64,000 nucleotides of DNA from CAYUQT01 sp964596165. GTDB taxonomy: Bacteria; Planctomycetota; Phycisphaerae; UBA1845; JAFGLZ01. This document shows positions 53,369 through 62,609 of the stretch, in pieces (the first letter of the stretch is position 1; every line of letters starts with the position of its first letter). The position numbers and the translations under genes were made by a program. A model generated the notes under the pieces. It saw only the letters and a list, made by a program, of their open reading frames with translations. It had not been told where the DNA came from and searched no databases. The stretch spans positions 1 through 64,000 of the forward strand of contig CAZQTW010000017.1 in NCBI GenBank assembly GCA_964596165.1, in the 5' to 3' direction.

Positions 53369-53470
53369 CGATTCTACCCCGCACGCGCTGCGCGAAAACT
53401 GATGTGTATCAGAAGCGATCCTTGGGGGCAAGTTGCGTTGAAGGAATGAGGGAAGGCGGCCGACGACGAC

Positions 53471-53692
53471 TCAGGCGATTTCCAGTACGGGGCTGAACGC
53501 ACGGTTGGAACGGCGCTGGAAGAACAGAACATCACCAGCCGAATGCACAGGCACGGCATCCGCCTCCAAAGAGGCGGAATCCTCAATATAGTACATCTGC
53601 GTACACTGGCGGCACACCTTACCCTTGCCCGTCCGATGACGCGAAACAACCGTAGGGTGACCACAATGAGGACAAATCACATACACTGCCAC
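53471..53692 (-). CDS. Small zinc-ribbon protein
   Basis: 73 residues from GTG 53690-53692, chosen because GGGAGAG lies 4-5 nt upstream; the frame is open much further but without sense. Residues 5-28 contain CPHCGH...VCRQC, a four-Cys zinc ribbon. The rest has VPVHSAGDVLFF and ends SPVLEIA. Function unknown; it could be a nucleic-acid or protein adaptor. It is on the same strand as hisC, 102 bp upstream of it. Confidence 0.55.
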   Translation of the reverse strand: MAVYVICPHCGHPTVVSRHRTGKGKVCRQCTQMYYIEDSASLEADAVPVHSAGDVLFFQRRSNRAFSPVLEIA

Positions 53693-54021
53693 GATACTCT
53701 CCCTCGCTCGATGCCTGACTGACGAATTATCGGCCACACGGCTCACCGATCTTGCGTCAGCTTTCATCTGTAGACCCATGACCCGCCCGAAGGTTTCACC
53801 TGAGAGCCCGAGAAAGTGACTGAGATAGCCTAAGACAATCGCTATATATTTAGTCTGTTGGGTTAACACGGAACGCTCCAATCGCAAACCGCTTAGATGT
53901 AATAACTTGCAACCGCCATGATGGGTACATCCTGGCCCCTGACTACCATGAACGCCACAGTAGAAAACGTGCAACACCGACAATTCATGCGGCCATTCGT
54001 CGTGGTGAGGAAAAAAATGTT
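53693..54021. other. 329-bp intergenic region without a recognisable gene
   Basis: It contains an AT-rich stretch near 53840-53870 (TATATATTTAG) that may hold a promoter, and no convincing coding frame, hairpin or RNA gene. Confidence 0.5.
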
Positions 54022-54996
54022 TCAGGATCGGCGCAGAAGGACGAACTCAGGCAGCGCCGCCAACGCATCCTTCGCATCGCCGGCCGGCAAACCGTCCAGA
54101 CATGCAATTGCCTGATCGCCGTACCTGCCGGCCAACTGCCGGCAGTATTCAATGCAGCCGTCGTCGAGCAGAAGCCGGCGGATTCGGCTCAAGCCGCCAC
54201 GGACTCCCTCCCGAATCGCAACAAGCATCTCCTGACGCGATGCGGGCGGCGCGGCTGAAAGAAATCGAATTAGCGGCAGAGTCAATTCGCCCCTGTTCAG
54301 GTCGTGCCCCAGCGTCTTGCCCACTTCTTCCTCCGTCCCGTAAAGGTCGAGCAAGTCGTCGCTGATCTGGAAGGCCATCCCGAGATTCTGGCCGTACCGC
54401 CCGAATTGTGCCGCCGTGTTCGCGTCTGCCCCGGCACACACGGCCCCGAGAATCGAACAGGTTCGCATCAACGAAGCGGTCTTTTTGGCGATGATATCGA
54501 GGTATCTGTCCTCGCCCAGTTCGAAGTCGCCTCGATGGGATACCTGCATCAGCTCGCCCAGGCAGATCATCTTGCAGGTATCGGTCAGCAAGGAATTCAC
54601 CTCGTGCGAACGCAAGGAGTTGCACAGGTGAAACGCTCGCGCAATGATGTAGTCACCCAGCAACACCGCCCCCTCGTTGCCGGCCACACGGTTCACCGAA
54701 GGCATCTGACGCCGAGCGTGCGCCTCGTCGATAATGTCATCGTGAACGAGCGAGGCGATATGCACCATCTCTACGACGGCCGCCAACGCAACGTGTTCCT
54801 GCCGGCATTGCCCAAGCGCCCGTCCGGACAACAGCACCAGGGCAGGCCTGAGCATCTTGCCGCGACGTCCGACCACCCGCGAAACCAGCCCCTGGACGTA
54901 CGGATCCTCACTGGACAGCTCCGCATCGAAAATCTCACAGACGCGGGGGATGTCGGCGGCGGCGGGGCCGTAGATATCGGTCTGTACAATCGTCAT
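54022..54996 (-). CDS. Polyprenyl diphosphate synthase
   Basis: 324 residues from the ATG at 54994-54996 (MTIVQTDIYGP); a TTG at 55069-55071 would add 25 residues and cannot be excluded. Trans-isoprenyl diphosphate synthase: GRRGKMLRPALVLL, first Asp-rich motif LVHDDIIDEA near 95, second QISDDLLDLYGTEEEVGKTLG near 223, and DLNRGELTLPLI. It makes a C20 or longer prenyl diphosphate for quinones or cell-wall carrier lipids; chain length depends on residues before the first motif (VEMVHIAS) and was not determined. It is divergent from the kinase gene. Confidence 0.9.
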   Translation of the reverse strand: MTIVQTDIYGPAAADIPRVCEIFDAELSSEDPYVQGLVSRVVGRRGKMLRPALVLLSGRALGQCRQEHVALAAVVEMVHIASLVHDDIIDEAHARRQMPSVNRVAGNEGAVLLGDYIIARAFHLCNSLRSHEVNSLLTDTCKMICLGELMQVSHRGDFELGEDRYLDIIAKKTASLMRTCSILGAVCAGADANTAAQFGRYGQNLGMAFQISDDLLDLYGTEEEVGKTLGHDLNRGELTLPLIRFLSAAPPASRQEMLVAIREGVRGGLSRIRRLLLDDGCIEYCRQLAGRYGDQAIACLDGLPAGDAKDALAALPEFVLLRRS

Positions 54997-55301
54997 CCGA
55001 CGCTTCGGTCCGTAGAAGGTTCGCCTACTCTCCAACGTCGATTCTAGAGGTTGACAACCGATCAACTCCAATTGTTTTCATACAATTTGAAAGGAATGAA
55101 AGGCGTCAGCCCCCCCCATCCGCCGTCCGCCGCGGGCCACAGGACGATGCGCGCCCGACCCGCGATCGATCAAACGTTGACCCGCACGAAACCGAAAAGA
55201 TAGAATGATCTTCGACCGATGATGAATGGATGGGAACAGACGCCCATCGTTCGCGAGCATCGGTCAATCCGTGTTGTCCCACATCGGGCGGAGGACGCTC
55301 G

Positions 55302-56198
55302 TTGGCTTCGTTGGTGCCCGGTTTCACGATACTGGAACATCTGGGACGCGGTGCGGGATCGCACACCTACCGAGCCAAAGACCTGAACACCGGACACATC
55401 GTCGCACTCAAGCGAGTGATTCGCACGTCGGACGAAGATGAAAAGTACCTTCTCCAGACCGAACACGAGTACGAGGTCGGCCGACAACTGGATCACCCCA
55501 ACCTGAGACGGTGCTACGAACTCCGACGAATCACGGAAGGATCGATCGTCCGGGAACTCCTCCTGGTCATGGAGCTGGTCGCCGGCCAGACGCTGGAACG
55601 ATGTCGCCCCAGGGACCCCATTGCGGCCATCGACCTGTTCATCGAGGTGGCCGACGGCCTGGCGGCGCTTCATCGAATTGGCCTGGTTCACAGCGACGTC
55701 AAACCGCGGAATATCCTCGTCGGTCCGGATCGTCTGGTCAAACTCATCGACTTTGGCCAGACCTGCCGCATCGGAACGGCCAAGGATCGCGTCCAGGGCA
55801 CACCCGACTTCCTGGCGCCCGAACAGGTTCGCCTCGATCCGTTGGACGAACGCACGGACGTCTTCGGACTGGGCGCGACCATGTATTGGGCGCTGACCGG
55901 ACATGGCCTGCCCACACCCATGCCCGTCCGTGGGGGACACCTGTGGCCCACGAAGGACGGCGGGCTGCTGCATTGGCAAGGCCCGGTGAATCCGTGTGAG
56001 CTGAACCCCGCGGTGCCGACCGCACTGAACGACGTCGTGATGGCGGCATGCCGGGAACAGGCCCGAAACCGACCGGCCAATATGCGCGAATTGATCGATT
56101 TGCTTAAGCAGGCCAGAAACACGTCGTTTGCCGCCGCCGGTTCGGGCGAGCCGGCGGCGGCAAACGAAGCACAAACCACCCTGGCGAGATCGCAATGA
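55302..56198 (+). CDS. Hanks-type Ser/Thr protein kinase
   Basis: 298 residues from TTG 55302 (LASLVPGFTILEHLGRGAGS), with GCGGAGG (55288-55294) 7 nt upstream; ATG 55230 is an alternative but has no ribosome site. Gly-rich loop GRGAGSHTY, VALKRV Lys near 38, catalytic loop HSDVKPRNIL near 129 (HSD in place of HRD), DFG near 150, APEQ and DVFGLGATMYWALTG. The C-terminal 30 residues are low complexity (AAAGSGEPAAANEA) and there is no transmembrane anchor, so it is a cytoplasmic kinase. The stop overlaps the ATG of a phosphatase gene by 4 nt, a tight kinase/phosphatase pair. Confidence 0.85.
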   Translation: MASLVPGFTILEHLGRGAGSHTYRAKDLNTGHIVALKRVIRTSDEDEKYLLQTEHEYEVGRQLDHPNLRRCYELRRITEGSIVRELLLVMELVAGQTLERCRPRDPIAAIDLFIEVADGLAALHRIGLVHSDVKPRNILVGPDRLVKLIDFGQTCRIGTAKDRVQGTPDFLAPEQVRLDPLDERTDVFGLGATMYWALTGHGLPTPMPVRGGHLWPTKDGGLLHWQGPVNPCELNPAVPTALNDVVMAACREQARNRPANMRELIDLLKQARNTSFAAAGSGEPAAANEAQTTLARSQ

Positions 56199-57055
56199 TG
56201 GCAACGGGCGACGCCAAGTCGGCCATCGACATGCTGCGTGAGGCCGCCTCACTGAATTTGGATGATCCCCTGCGGCGAGGGGGACAGATCGTGTTGCCGA
56301 GCTACGGACAACTCGTGGCGACCGGTGATATGCACGGACACCGCCGCAACTTCGCCAAACTCGTCAAGTACTGCGCCCTCGCCTCTTCGCCGGCGCGGTT
56401 CGTACTGCTGCAGGAGCTGATCCACGGCGAGCCGCAAGGACTGCACGAACCGGACATGTCCCATGAACTCCTGCTCGACGCCGCCCGTTGGAAGTGCGAG
56501 TTTCCGGATCAGGTCTTCTTCATTCAGTCGAACCATGAGGTCAGCCAAATCAGCGGGCGCGGCATCCTCAAGGGCGGGCGCGGCGTCCTGGAGGATTTCG
56601 CGAACGGTCTTACGGCCTGCTACGGATCGGAAGCCCCGAAGGTGAACGAGGCGATCGGCGAGTTCATCGCGTCCTTCCCTCTCGCCGTGCGCACCCCCCA
56701 ACGCGTCTTCCTCTCGCATTCTCTGCCCGCCGAAAACGACATGGACGGCTTCGATCCGACGATCCTCGACCGCCGCCCCACCCGGGAGGATCTGGTCGAC
56801 GGACCGGCCGGCAAGTTTCTGTGGGGCCGGCGCCATTCGTCGACACAGATCCGGCGCCTCGCCGAAATCCTGGCGGCCGACCTCTTCATCGTCGGCCATC
56901 AGCCCGAGCCGCAGGGCTACCGAGTCGCCGACCCTCGGCTCCTCATCCTCAGCAGCGACCACAATCACGGCGTCTTCCTTCCGATCGATCTGTCGAAACC
57001 GGCCACCATGGACGACCTCGTCAAGGGCATCCGAAAGTTCGTTTCCGTGGAATAG
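56195..57055 (+). CDS. PPP-like metallophosphatase paired with the kinase
   Basis: 286 residues. Metal-binding motifs of the calcineurin-like superfamily are GDMHGH near residue 44, SNHE near 110 (GNHE type), LSHSLP near 168 and GHQP near 230. The central GDxxDRG motif of PPP phosphatases is replaced by LLQELIHGEP, so the second metal site may be altered. It is expected to remove phosphate from proteins, and the ATGA overlap with the kinase implies co-translation. The substrate might be shared with, or be, the kinase. Confidence 0.75.
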   Translation: MMATGDAKSAIDMLREAASLNLDDPLRRGGQIVLPSYGQLVATGDMHGHRRNFAKLVKYCALASSPARFVLLQELIHGEPQGLHEPDMSHELLLDAARWKCEFPDQVFFIQSNHEVSQISGRGILKGGRGVLEDFANGLTACYGSEAPKVNEAIGEFIASFPLAVRTPQRVFLSHSLPAENDMDGFDPTILDRRPTREDLVDGPAGKFLWGRRHSSTQIRRLAEILAADLFIVGHQPEPQGYRVADPRLLILSSDHNHGVFLPIDLSKPATMDDLVKGIRKFVSVE

Positions 57056-57184
57056 CGGGACTATTCACCGTCGGCGTTTCTGATAAAATGCGCCGACCTA
57101 CGTGCGACAGGCGCGACGGTGTTCATGCCCGCGCGATCGCCGGATACCGGCGAAGTCATCTCGTCAACTGAGGAGGAGTATGCG

Positions 57185-58621
57185 ATGTCGTCCGAATCGG
57201 TCAACCGACGACGTTTCCTACGGGATTCCACGTTGGCATCGGTGGGCCTGGCGGCCGGAACACGCATTTCGGCGAGCGCCGCTCAGGGAAAGTCCGCCCA
57301 CAACAAAGTCATTCTCGGCTGCATGGGCATCGGCGGACGCGGCGCCTACTTGACCGAGGCCTTCGCCAAACGGGCCGCCAAGCAGAAAGACTGCGAAGTC
57401 GCCTACGTCTGCGATGTGCGTGACGAACGCCTCCGCGCCGCCGTGCAGATGGTCAAGAAGCACCAGGGAAACGAGCCCAAAGGCGTAACCGACTTCCGCC
57501 GGATCCTCGACGACAAGAACGTCGACGCCCTCGTCATCGGAACGCCGGACCACTGGCACGCCCTCCCCGTCGTCTGGGGCGCCCAGGCGGGCAAGCACGC
57601 CTACGTCGAGAAGCCCGCCTCCCACAGCATCTGGGAAGGCCGAAAAATGGTCGAGGCCGCCCGCAAGTACAAGAAAGTGGTTCAACTCGGCACCCAAACC
57701 CGAAGCTCCGAATACATGTTCAAATGCATCGACTACATCAAATCGGGCAAGATGGGCACGATCCATCTCGTCAAGGTCTACAACATGATGCAAAAACGGA
57801 GCAACATGAAGCCCGTGCCGGATAGCGAGCCGCCGAAAGGATTCGACTACGAAAAGTGGCTCGGCCCGGCGCCGATGCGCCCCTACAACGCCCAACGCGT
57901 CGGCACCTGGAACTGGTGGTGGGACTACTCCGGCGGCGACATCATCAACGACGGCGTCCACCAGATGGACCTGGCCAACTGGGTCATCGGACACCAGTCG
58001 CCGATCAGCGTCTTCTGTCAGGGCGGCAAGCTCGCCGTCGACGATCCGCTGGAGGCCCCCGATACCCAGACCGTCGTCTACGAGTTCCCCAAGATGACAA
58101 TGACGTTCGAACTGGCCATGTGGACGCCGTACCTGAACAAAATCGACATGCGCCTTCGCGACGGCGATTTCTTCTGTGAGTGGCCGTTCAACGCGACACG
58201 CGTCGAAGTCTATGGCACCAAGGAGATGATGATGATCGCCCGCCACGGCGGCGGTTGGCAGGCGTTCAAGAACGGCGAGAAGGAAGGAACCGTCGTCAAG
58301 CACGACAAGGACAGGGAGTGGAAGGAGACACACAAGGTTGCCGCGGCCGTCGAGTCGGGCTTCTGTCATGGTCTCCAGGGCAACCCGTGGCACCAGGACA
58401 ATTTCATCAAGTGCATCCGGAGCGGTGAACGCCCCAACGGCGACATCGAGGCCGGACACCTGTCGACGGTCCTGTGCCAGTTGGGCAATATCTCGTACCG
58501 GGTCGGCTGCCAGAAGCTCCTTTGGGACGGCAAGGCCGAGCGATTCACCAACAGCGACGAGGCCAACGCGCTGATCAAACGGACCTACCGCGATCCGTGG
58601 GTGATCAAGGATGAGGTGTAA
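57185..58621 (+). CDS. Gfo/Idh/MocA oxidoreductase with twin-arginine signal
   Basis: 478 residues from ATG 57185 (MSSESVNRRRFLRDS), with GAGGAGG about 9-10 nt upstream. The Tat motif NRRRFLRDS is followed by a hydrophobic stretch and SASAA. Then GCMGIGGRGAYLTEA, VIGTPDHWHALPVV near 125, EKPASHSIWEG and a C-terminal domain with WNWWWDYSGGDIINDGVHQMD. It is exported folded with its cofactor, so it oxidises or rearranges a sugar in the periplasm. This signal-bearing form is common in Planctomycetota. A possible -10 is TAAAAT at 57084-57089. Confidence 0.9.
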   Translation: MSSESVNRRRFLRDSTLASVGLAAGTRISASAAQGKSAHNKVILGCMGIGGRGAYLTEAFAKRAAKQKDCEVAYVCDVRDERLRAAVQMVKKHQGNEPKGVTDFRRILDDKNVDALVIGTPDHWHALPVVWGAQAGKHAYVEKPASHSIWEGRKMVEAARKYKKVVQLGTQTRSSEYMFKCIDYIKSGKMGTIHLVKVYNMMQKRSNMKPVPDSEPPKGFDYEKWLGPAPMRPYNAQRVGTWNWWWDYSGGDIINDGVHQMDLANWVIGHQSPISVFCQGGKLAVDDPLEAPDTQTVVYEFPKMTMTFELAMWTPYLNKIDMRLRDGDFFCEWPFNATRVEVYGTKEMMMIARHGGGWQAFKNGEKEGTVVKHDKDREWKETHKVAAAVESGFCHGLQGNPWHQDNFIKCIRSGERPNGDIEAGHLSTVLCQLGNISYRVGCQKLLWDGKAERFTNSDEANALIKRTYRDPWVIKDEV

Positions 58622-58749
58622 CCGGCAGCAGAATTAAGCTGTGATTCCAACAGAATCGATCGCTTGAGCCATACACCCTATGGGCAATCTGCATGGTGCC
58701 AGGGCAACTCTCTTGGATAATGGAGAGTAGACCTGATAGGATTCGTTCC

Positions 58750-59058
58750 ATGGTCCTCAACGGGGTTCACATGCCGGAATCTGCAATCACCGAATTCTGC
58801 CGCCGGAATGAGATTGTACGGCTGGCACTGTTCGGCTCCATCCTCCGCGATGACTTCCGGCCTGAGAGCGACGTAGATGTACTCGTCGAGTTTCGCCAAG
58901 GGGTCCCCGTGGGGTATCTCCGCCTTGGGGAGGTCGAAGCTGAACTGTCCGACCTGCTCAGCCGCCGGGTGGACTTGAGCACGCCCGGGTGCCTAAGCCC
59001 CTACTTCCGCGATGACGTATTGATGGAGGCGCAGACGTTGTATGTCGCGGCAGGATGA
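58750..59058 (+). CDS. mntA: MntA-type nucleotidyltransferase antitoxin
   Basis: 102 residues from ATG 58750, or 95 from ATG 58771 (MPESAITEF). Minimal nucleotidyltransferase fold with the GSx10DxD signature, GSILRDDFRPESDVD. In MntA/HepT modules the antitoxin adds AMP to a Tyr of the HEPN toxin. The next gene (59042) overlaps by 17 nt and encodes a HEPN protein. There is no trace of a larger defence island. Confidence 0.8.
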   Translation: MVLNGVHMPESAITEFCRRNEIVRLALFGSILRDDFRPESDVDVLVEFRQGVPVGYLRLGEVEAELSDLLSRRVDLSTPGCLSPYFRDDVLMEAQTLYVAAG

Positions 59059-59390
59059 CACGATCTCCTTGCGCCAAATGCTGGATCATGCCCGGGAGGC
59101 CGTGGCCCTCATCGTGGGTAAAAACGAAAGAGGACTTCGATCGGGACCGTGTTCTGCAGCTTGCTCTGATACGATTGGTTGAGGTGGTGGGTGAAGCCGC
59201 AACGCGCGTTTCGCCCGAGGGGCGAGAACGAAGTCCGGGAGTGCCCTGGAAGGGCGCGATCAGCATGCGAAATCGGCTCGTCCATGGATATGACGCCGTG
59301 GATCTCCGGGTCCTCTGGGATACCCTACAAACCGACTTGCCGCGGTTGATCGAGGAACTCGAGCGTGTCCTCCCACCGAGGATGAGTTAG
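59042..59390 (+). pseudogene. hepT: HepT-type HEPN toxin with a +1 frameshift
   Basis: The start ATG 59042 gives MSRQDDTISLRQMLDHAREA, the normal HEPN N-terminus, but this frame stops after 46 codons. A second frame gives the rest: TKEDFDRDRVLQLALIRLVE, then RNRLVHGY, the exact RX4HXY catalytic and AMPylation motif, ending near PPRMS at 59390. The two join if one A of the five-A run at 59120-59124 is dropped. Without that the toxin is not made whole. It may be a real inactivating mutation, a sequencing or assembly error in a homopolymer, or programmed frameshifting; the first two are more likely. The end overlaps the convergent rnr stop by 4 nt. Confidence 0.75.
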
Positions 59391-61675
59391 CGCTGCCGCC
59401 CCTTGCCCCGGCGATCACGGTGGCCATGCCGGCGGTGGGACTTGTCCTTCTTCGGGCCCCGATGTCTCGGCTCGCCCCGCTTCGGTTCGCCCTTCGCCTT
59501 CGCGGGCATTTCGGCCTTCTTCTTCGTAGCCACGCCCGGCTGTCCGACCAGCGCCAGGTCGAGCTGGCGAGCCGGGATGTTGACGTTCACGATCCGTGCG
59601 GTGACCAGATCGCCCAGCGAGATCCGCCGGCCGGTCCGCTGGCCGACCGCGCTGCCCGTACGGGCGTCGATGTCCCACCAGTCGTCGGGCAGGTCGGCGA
59701 AGCGAATGAGCCCCTCGACGCCGTACCGAATCGATCGGACGAAGACCCCGACGTTCGTCACGCCCGTCACCACGCCGTCGAATGTCTCGTTGACATGGTT
59801 CGAAAGCAACTCGAGCACCTTGACCGTCCTGGCCTCTCGCTCCGCGTCGGCCGCCCGCCGCTCGGTGAAGCTGCAATGATCGCCGAGCTGGACCAGATTC
59901 TCGAAGCTCGGTATGCCCGCGGCCGAGGGATGAACGCCCTTGTCCAGCCGCCCATCGAGATACCTCTCCAACAACCGATGTACCGTCAGATCCGGATACC
60001 TCCGAATCGGCGACGTGAAATGGCAGTAGTGCCGGCTGGCCAACGCGAAGTGCCCGACGCTCCGCGGCGAGTAGACCGCCTGCTCCATCGAACGCAACAC
60101 GGCCATGTTGACCGCGAACGCCTCCGGCCGGCCCCGAACCGAGGCCAGCAGGCTGAGCATCCCCTGGCGATCGAGCGGACCCTTGATCTTGTGCCCGAAG
60201 GCGCGGACGAACCGCGAGATGTTTTCCGACGACTCGGACGCCGGATCGGGATGAATCCGCCGCAGAAACGGCGCCCCCAACCGGTCGAGCAGCCGCGCGA
60301 CGGCCTCGTTCGCCTCGACCATGAACATCTCGATCAGCGTATGCGAGAAACTCGTGTCGGCCGGATGGGCGTCGACCACGCGCCCCTCGTCGTCATACTC
60401 GAGCTCGATCTCGGGGAGGTCCAAGACGATCATCCCCTCCGCCAGCCGCCGCTTCTGGATGATCCGCGCCAGCTTCTCCATCTGCTGAAGAAGTTCGACG
60501 ACGCGCTTGTCGAACCCGCCCGTCTTGCCCCCCAGGATGAGCGTGGCCTGGTCGTACGTCAGCCGCGCCGTCGAGCAGATCACGGCCGCGGCGAACCGGC
60601 TGCCGATGACCTCGCCGTCCTTGTCGTAGCGGATGAACGCGCTCTTCGTCAGGCGGGGTTGGTCCTGCTGGAGACTGCATAGCCCGTTGCTCAGGACCTC
60701 CGGCAGCATCGGCACGACGTACTGCGGCAGGTAGACGCTGTTGCCTCGCAGGCGGGCCTCACCGTCGAGCGCCGAACCCTCGCGGACAAACGCCGATACA
60801 TCGGCAATGTGAACGCCCAGCTCCCATTCGCCGTGGGCCATCCGCTTGAGCGAGATGGCATCGTCAAAGTCGCGGGCGTCGTTGGGGTCGATGGTAATGA
60901 TGATCTCGTTGCGGAGATCCTCGCGCCGGCGAAGTGCCTCGTCCAGATCGAACGCTCGTGAGACCCGACGGGCCTCGGCGACCACATCCGCCGGAAAGTC
61001 CTCCGGGATGTGATGCTGCCGGATGATACTCCGGATGTCGACGCCGGGATCGCCTCGTTGGCCCAACCGCTCGACGATCACACCCTGCGCCCGCCGGCCC
61101 GCCGCCGGATACGTGATGATCTCGACGACCACCTGGTCGCCCGCTTTGGCCCCCTTGGCCCCGACGTCGTCCACGAAGATCGGAACGCGCAGCGCGTTGC
61201 CGTCGGGCCAAACGTGCCATCGCCCCTGCTCGCGACGAAGCTCGCCGACGAAACGACTCGCGCCGCGTTCGAGAACCTCGATAATCCGCCCGTGATGAAG
61301 CATCTCACCCCGGCGCTTGCCCCGGCGGATGACCTTGGCCCGGACGGTATCGCCGGTGATGGCGTCGAGCGACTCACCCTCGGGGATATAGAGGTCGCCG
61401 TGGACCGTCGGCGACGACGGCACGACGAACCCGAAACCCCGCGGGTGCCCGCGATACGTCCCGACGACCTCGCCCGTCGCCCCGGGCAGCATGATCGCGC
61501 TCGAACTGCCGAGGACGATCCGGCCCCCGGCCATCAACTCCTTGACGGCCTGTCGGAACTCGCCGTACTCGCCACGTGCGATACCCATCGACCGGGCGAG
61601 CAACCGCTCCTCCTGGGGCCTGTACCCCGGCTTGCCGACATAACTCAATATCCGTTCCGGCATTTCATCCGACAC
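59387..61675 (-). CDS. rnr: Ribonuclease R
   Basis: 762 residues. GTG at 61673-61675, with AAAGGA about 10 nt upstream; ATG 61663 is an alternative. 3'-5' exoribonuclease that degrades structured RNA. Layout: N-terminal winged-helix-like region (about 1-60), cold-shock domains (about 65-205; GTYRGHPRGFGFV), RNB catalytic domain (about 245-580) with TIDPNDARDFDDAI active-site Asp residues, S1 domain (about 630-715; GVVTGVTNVGVFV), and a Lys/Arg-rich tail. The start overlaps the upstream gene by 11 nt, which suggests translational coupling. Confidence 0.95.
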   Translation of the reverse strand: MSDEMPERILSYVGKPGYRPQEERLLARSMGIARGEYGEFRQAVKELMAGGRIVLGSSSAIMLPGATGEVVGTYRGHPRGFGFVVPSSPTVHGDLYIPEGESLDAITGDTVRAKVIRRGKRRGEMLHHGRIIEVLERGASRFVGELRREQGRWHVWPDGNALRVPIFVDDVGAKGAKAGDQVVVEIITYPAAGRRAQGVIVERLGQRGDPGVDIRSIIRQHHIPEDFPADVVAEARRVSRAFDLDEALRRREDLRNEIIITIDPNDARDFDDAISLKRMAHGEWELGVHIADVSAFVREGSALDGEARLRGNSVYLPQYVVPMLPEVLSNGLCSLQQDQPRLTKSAFIRYDKDGEVIGSRFAAAVICSTARLTYDQATLILGGKTGGFDKRVVELLQQMEKLARIIQKRRLAEGMIVLDLPEIELEYDDEGRVVDAHPADTSFSHTLIEMFMVEANEAVARLLDRLGAPFLRRIHPDPASESSENISRFVRAFGHKIKGPLDRQGMLSLLASVRGRPEAFAVNMAVLRSMEQAVYSPRSVGHFALASRHYCHFTSPIRRYPDLTVHRLLERYLDGRLDKGVHPSAAGIPSFENLVQLGDHCSFTERRAADAEREARTVKVLELLSNHVNETFDGVVTGVTNVGVFVRSIRYGVEGLIRFADLPDDWWDIDARTGSAVGQRTGRRISLGDLVTARIVNVNIPARQLDLALVGQPGVATKKKAEMPAKAKGEPKRGEPRHRGPKKDKSHRRHGHRDRRGKGRQR

Positions 61676-62429
61676 AGTGCATGTTCCTTTCTTGTATGGT
61701 GGCGCCCGGTCCTCGTTGCTTCCTGGCCTCTTGGGTTGTAGCCGCCTTCTTGTGTCTGGGCTTGGCAGGCGTTCCGGAAATCGTCGGCCACCACCAGTCC
61801 GGAACCTCTATGTCAAATTCGGTGTAGGGATCGTCGCGAGACACAAACCTAAAGATCCATTCGGAGCGAAGGGCTTGGAAATCCATTAGGCCGTAGTCTC
61901 CTGGGTCCAGCCCGGCCCTCCTCAGGGCCTTTCCTGCACAAGCGTACGCCTCTTCAACCGAACGTCGTGATAAGCCCCTTATTGGTATCGTCGCCCTGGC
62001 GGGAGCGCTCGCCGCTTGTGTGGTACGCGAAGTCTGATCTGTGGAAGTCGCGACGCTTGGATTCGCCAAAGTCATCCAGCCGAGCCTGATCTTGCCACTA
62101 TCCGCACCAATTGCGTCGAAGAAATGGCCATCATCGACAGGATGGTACGGGCTCTTGCGATGAAAGATAAACAACCACCCCCTGTCCCCACCATTGCGCG
62201 CACCGAAACTGGCTAGTTCGTACTCAACCATCTTGTATCCCACCGACGTTGCCGACATGTGAGCAATGGCGAGCGCTTCCTCGCATGGCAATCGTGGAAA
62301 CCACTCGAATTGGGCCGGCTCATTGGGCGCAGAGATACGTTCCAGGTAGCACCAGCCCAGCAGTCCGACCAGGCAGACCGCACCACCCAGGAGGACGAAC
62401 CAAGCAGGTTTCCGCAATTTGCCTCGCAT
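61665..62429 (-). CDS. Membrane-anchored protein with two PepSY-like repeats
   Basis: 254 residues from the ATG at 62427-62429 (MRGKLRKPAWFVLLGG); a TTG at 62453 would add 8. TM helix about 8-28, then two diverged copies of one motif: EEALAIA...GYKMVEYEL...WLFIFHRKSPY, and EEAYACA...GLDPGDYGL...WIFRFVSRDDPY, about 100 residues apart. The pattern recalls PepSY-type domains. A Pro/Lys-rich tail follows (TPAKPRHKKAATT). Its last codons overlap the start of rnr by 11 nt, so it may be co-expressed with RNase R. I do not know its role. Confidence 0.55.
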   Translation of the reverse strand: MRGKLRKPAWFVLLGGAVCLVGLLGWCYLERISAPNEPAQFEWFPRLPCEEALAIAHMSATSVGYKMVEYELASFGARNGGDRGWLFIFHRKSPYHPVDDGHFFDAIGADSGKIRLGWMTLANPSVATSTDQTSRTTQAASAPARATIPIRGLSRRSVEEAYACAGKALRRAGLDPGDYGLMDFQALRSEWIFRFVSRDDPYTEFDIEVPDWWWPTISGTPAKPRHKKAATTQEARKQRGPGATIQERNMHCVG

Positions 62430-62609
62430 GTATGTACCGACCGCCGGTTTCAAGCCCCCCCGTCCGTCACGAGGACATCATTCCTCGCCGTATCCGCGGT
62501 GAACTTCGTACGGCCGATCTTACGAGAAAAGGACACCGATTCCAACGCCGAGGTAAATGGAGCGCGAAACGCGAGCGAGGAGGCGTGACAATACCTGCGA
62601 GAGCCGCTT

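Noticed and set aside
53471..53983. Long frame (170 codons) around the zinc ribbon
   Set aside because: Only the last 73 codons show structure and a ribosome site; the upstream part looks like non-coding sequence read through.
59055..59390. Separate gene starting at 59055 for the HEPN protein
   Set aside because: Its first residues do not match the HEPN N-terminus; the match is in another frame from 59042, so this is the second part of a frameshifted gene.
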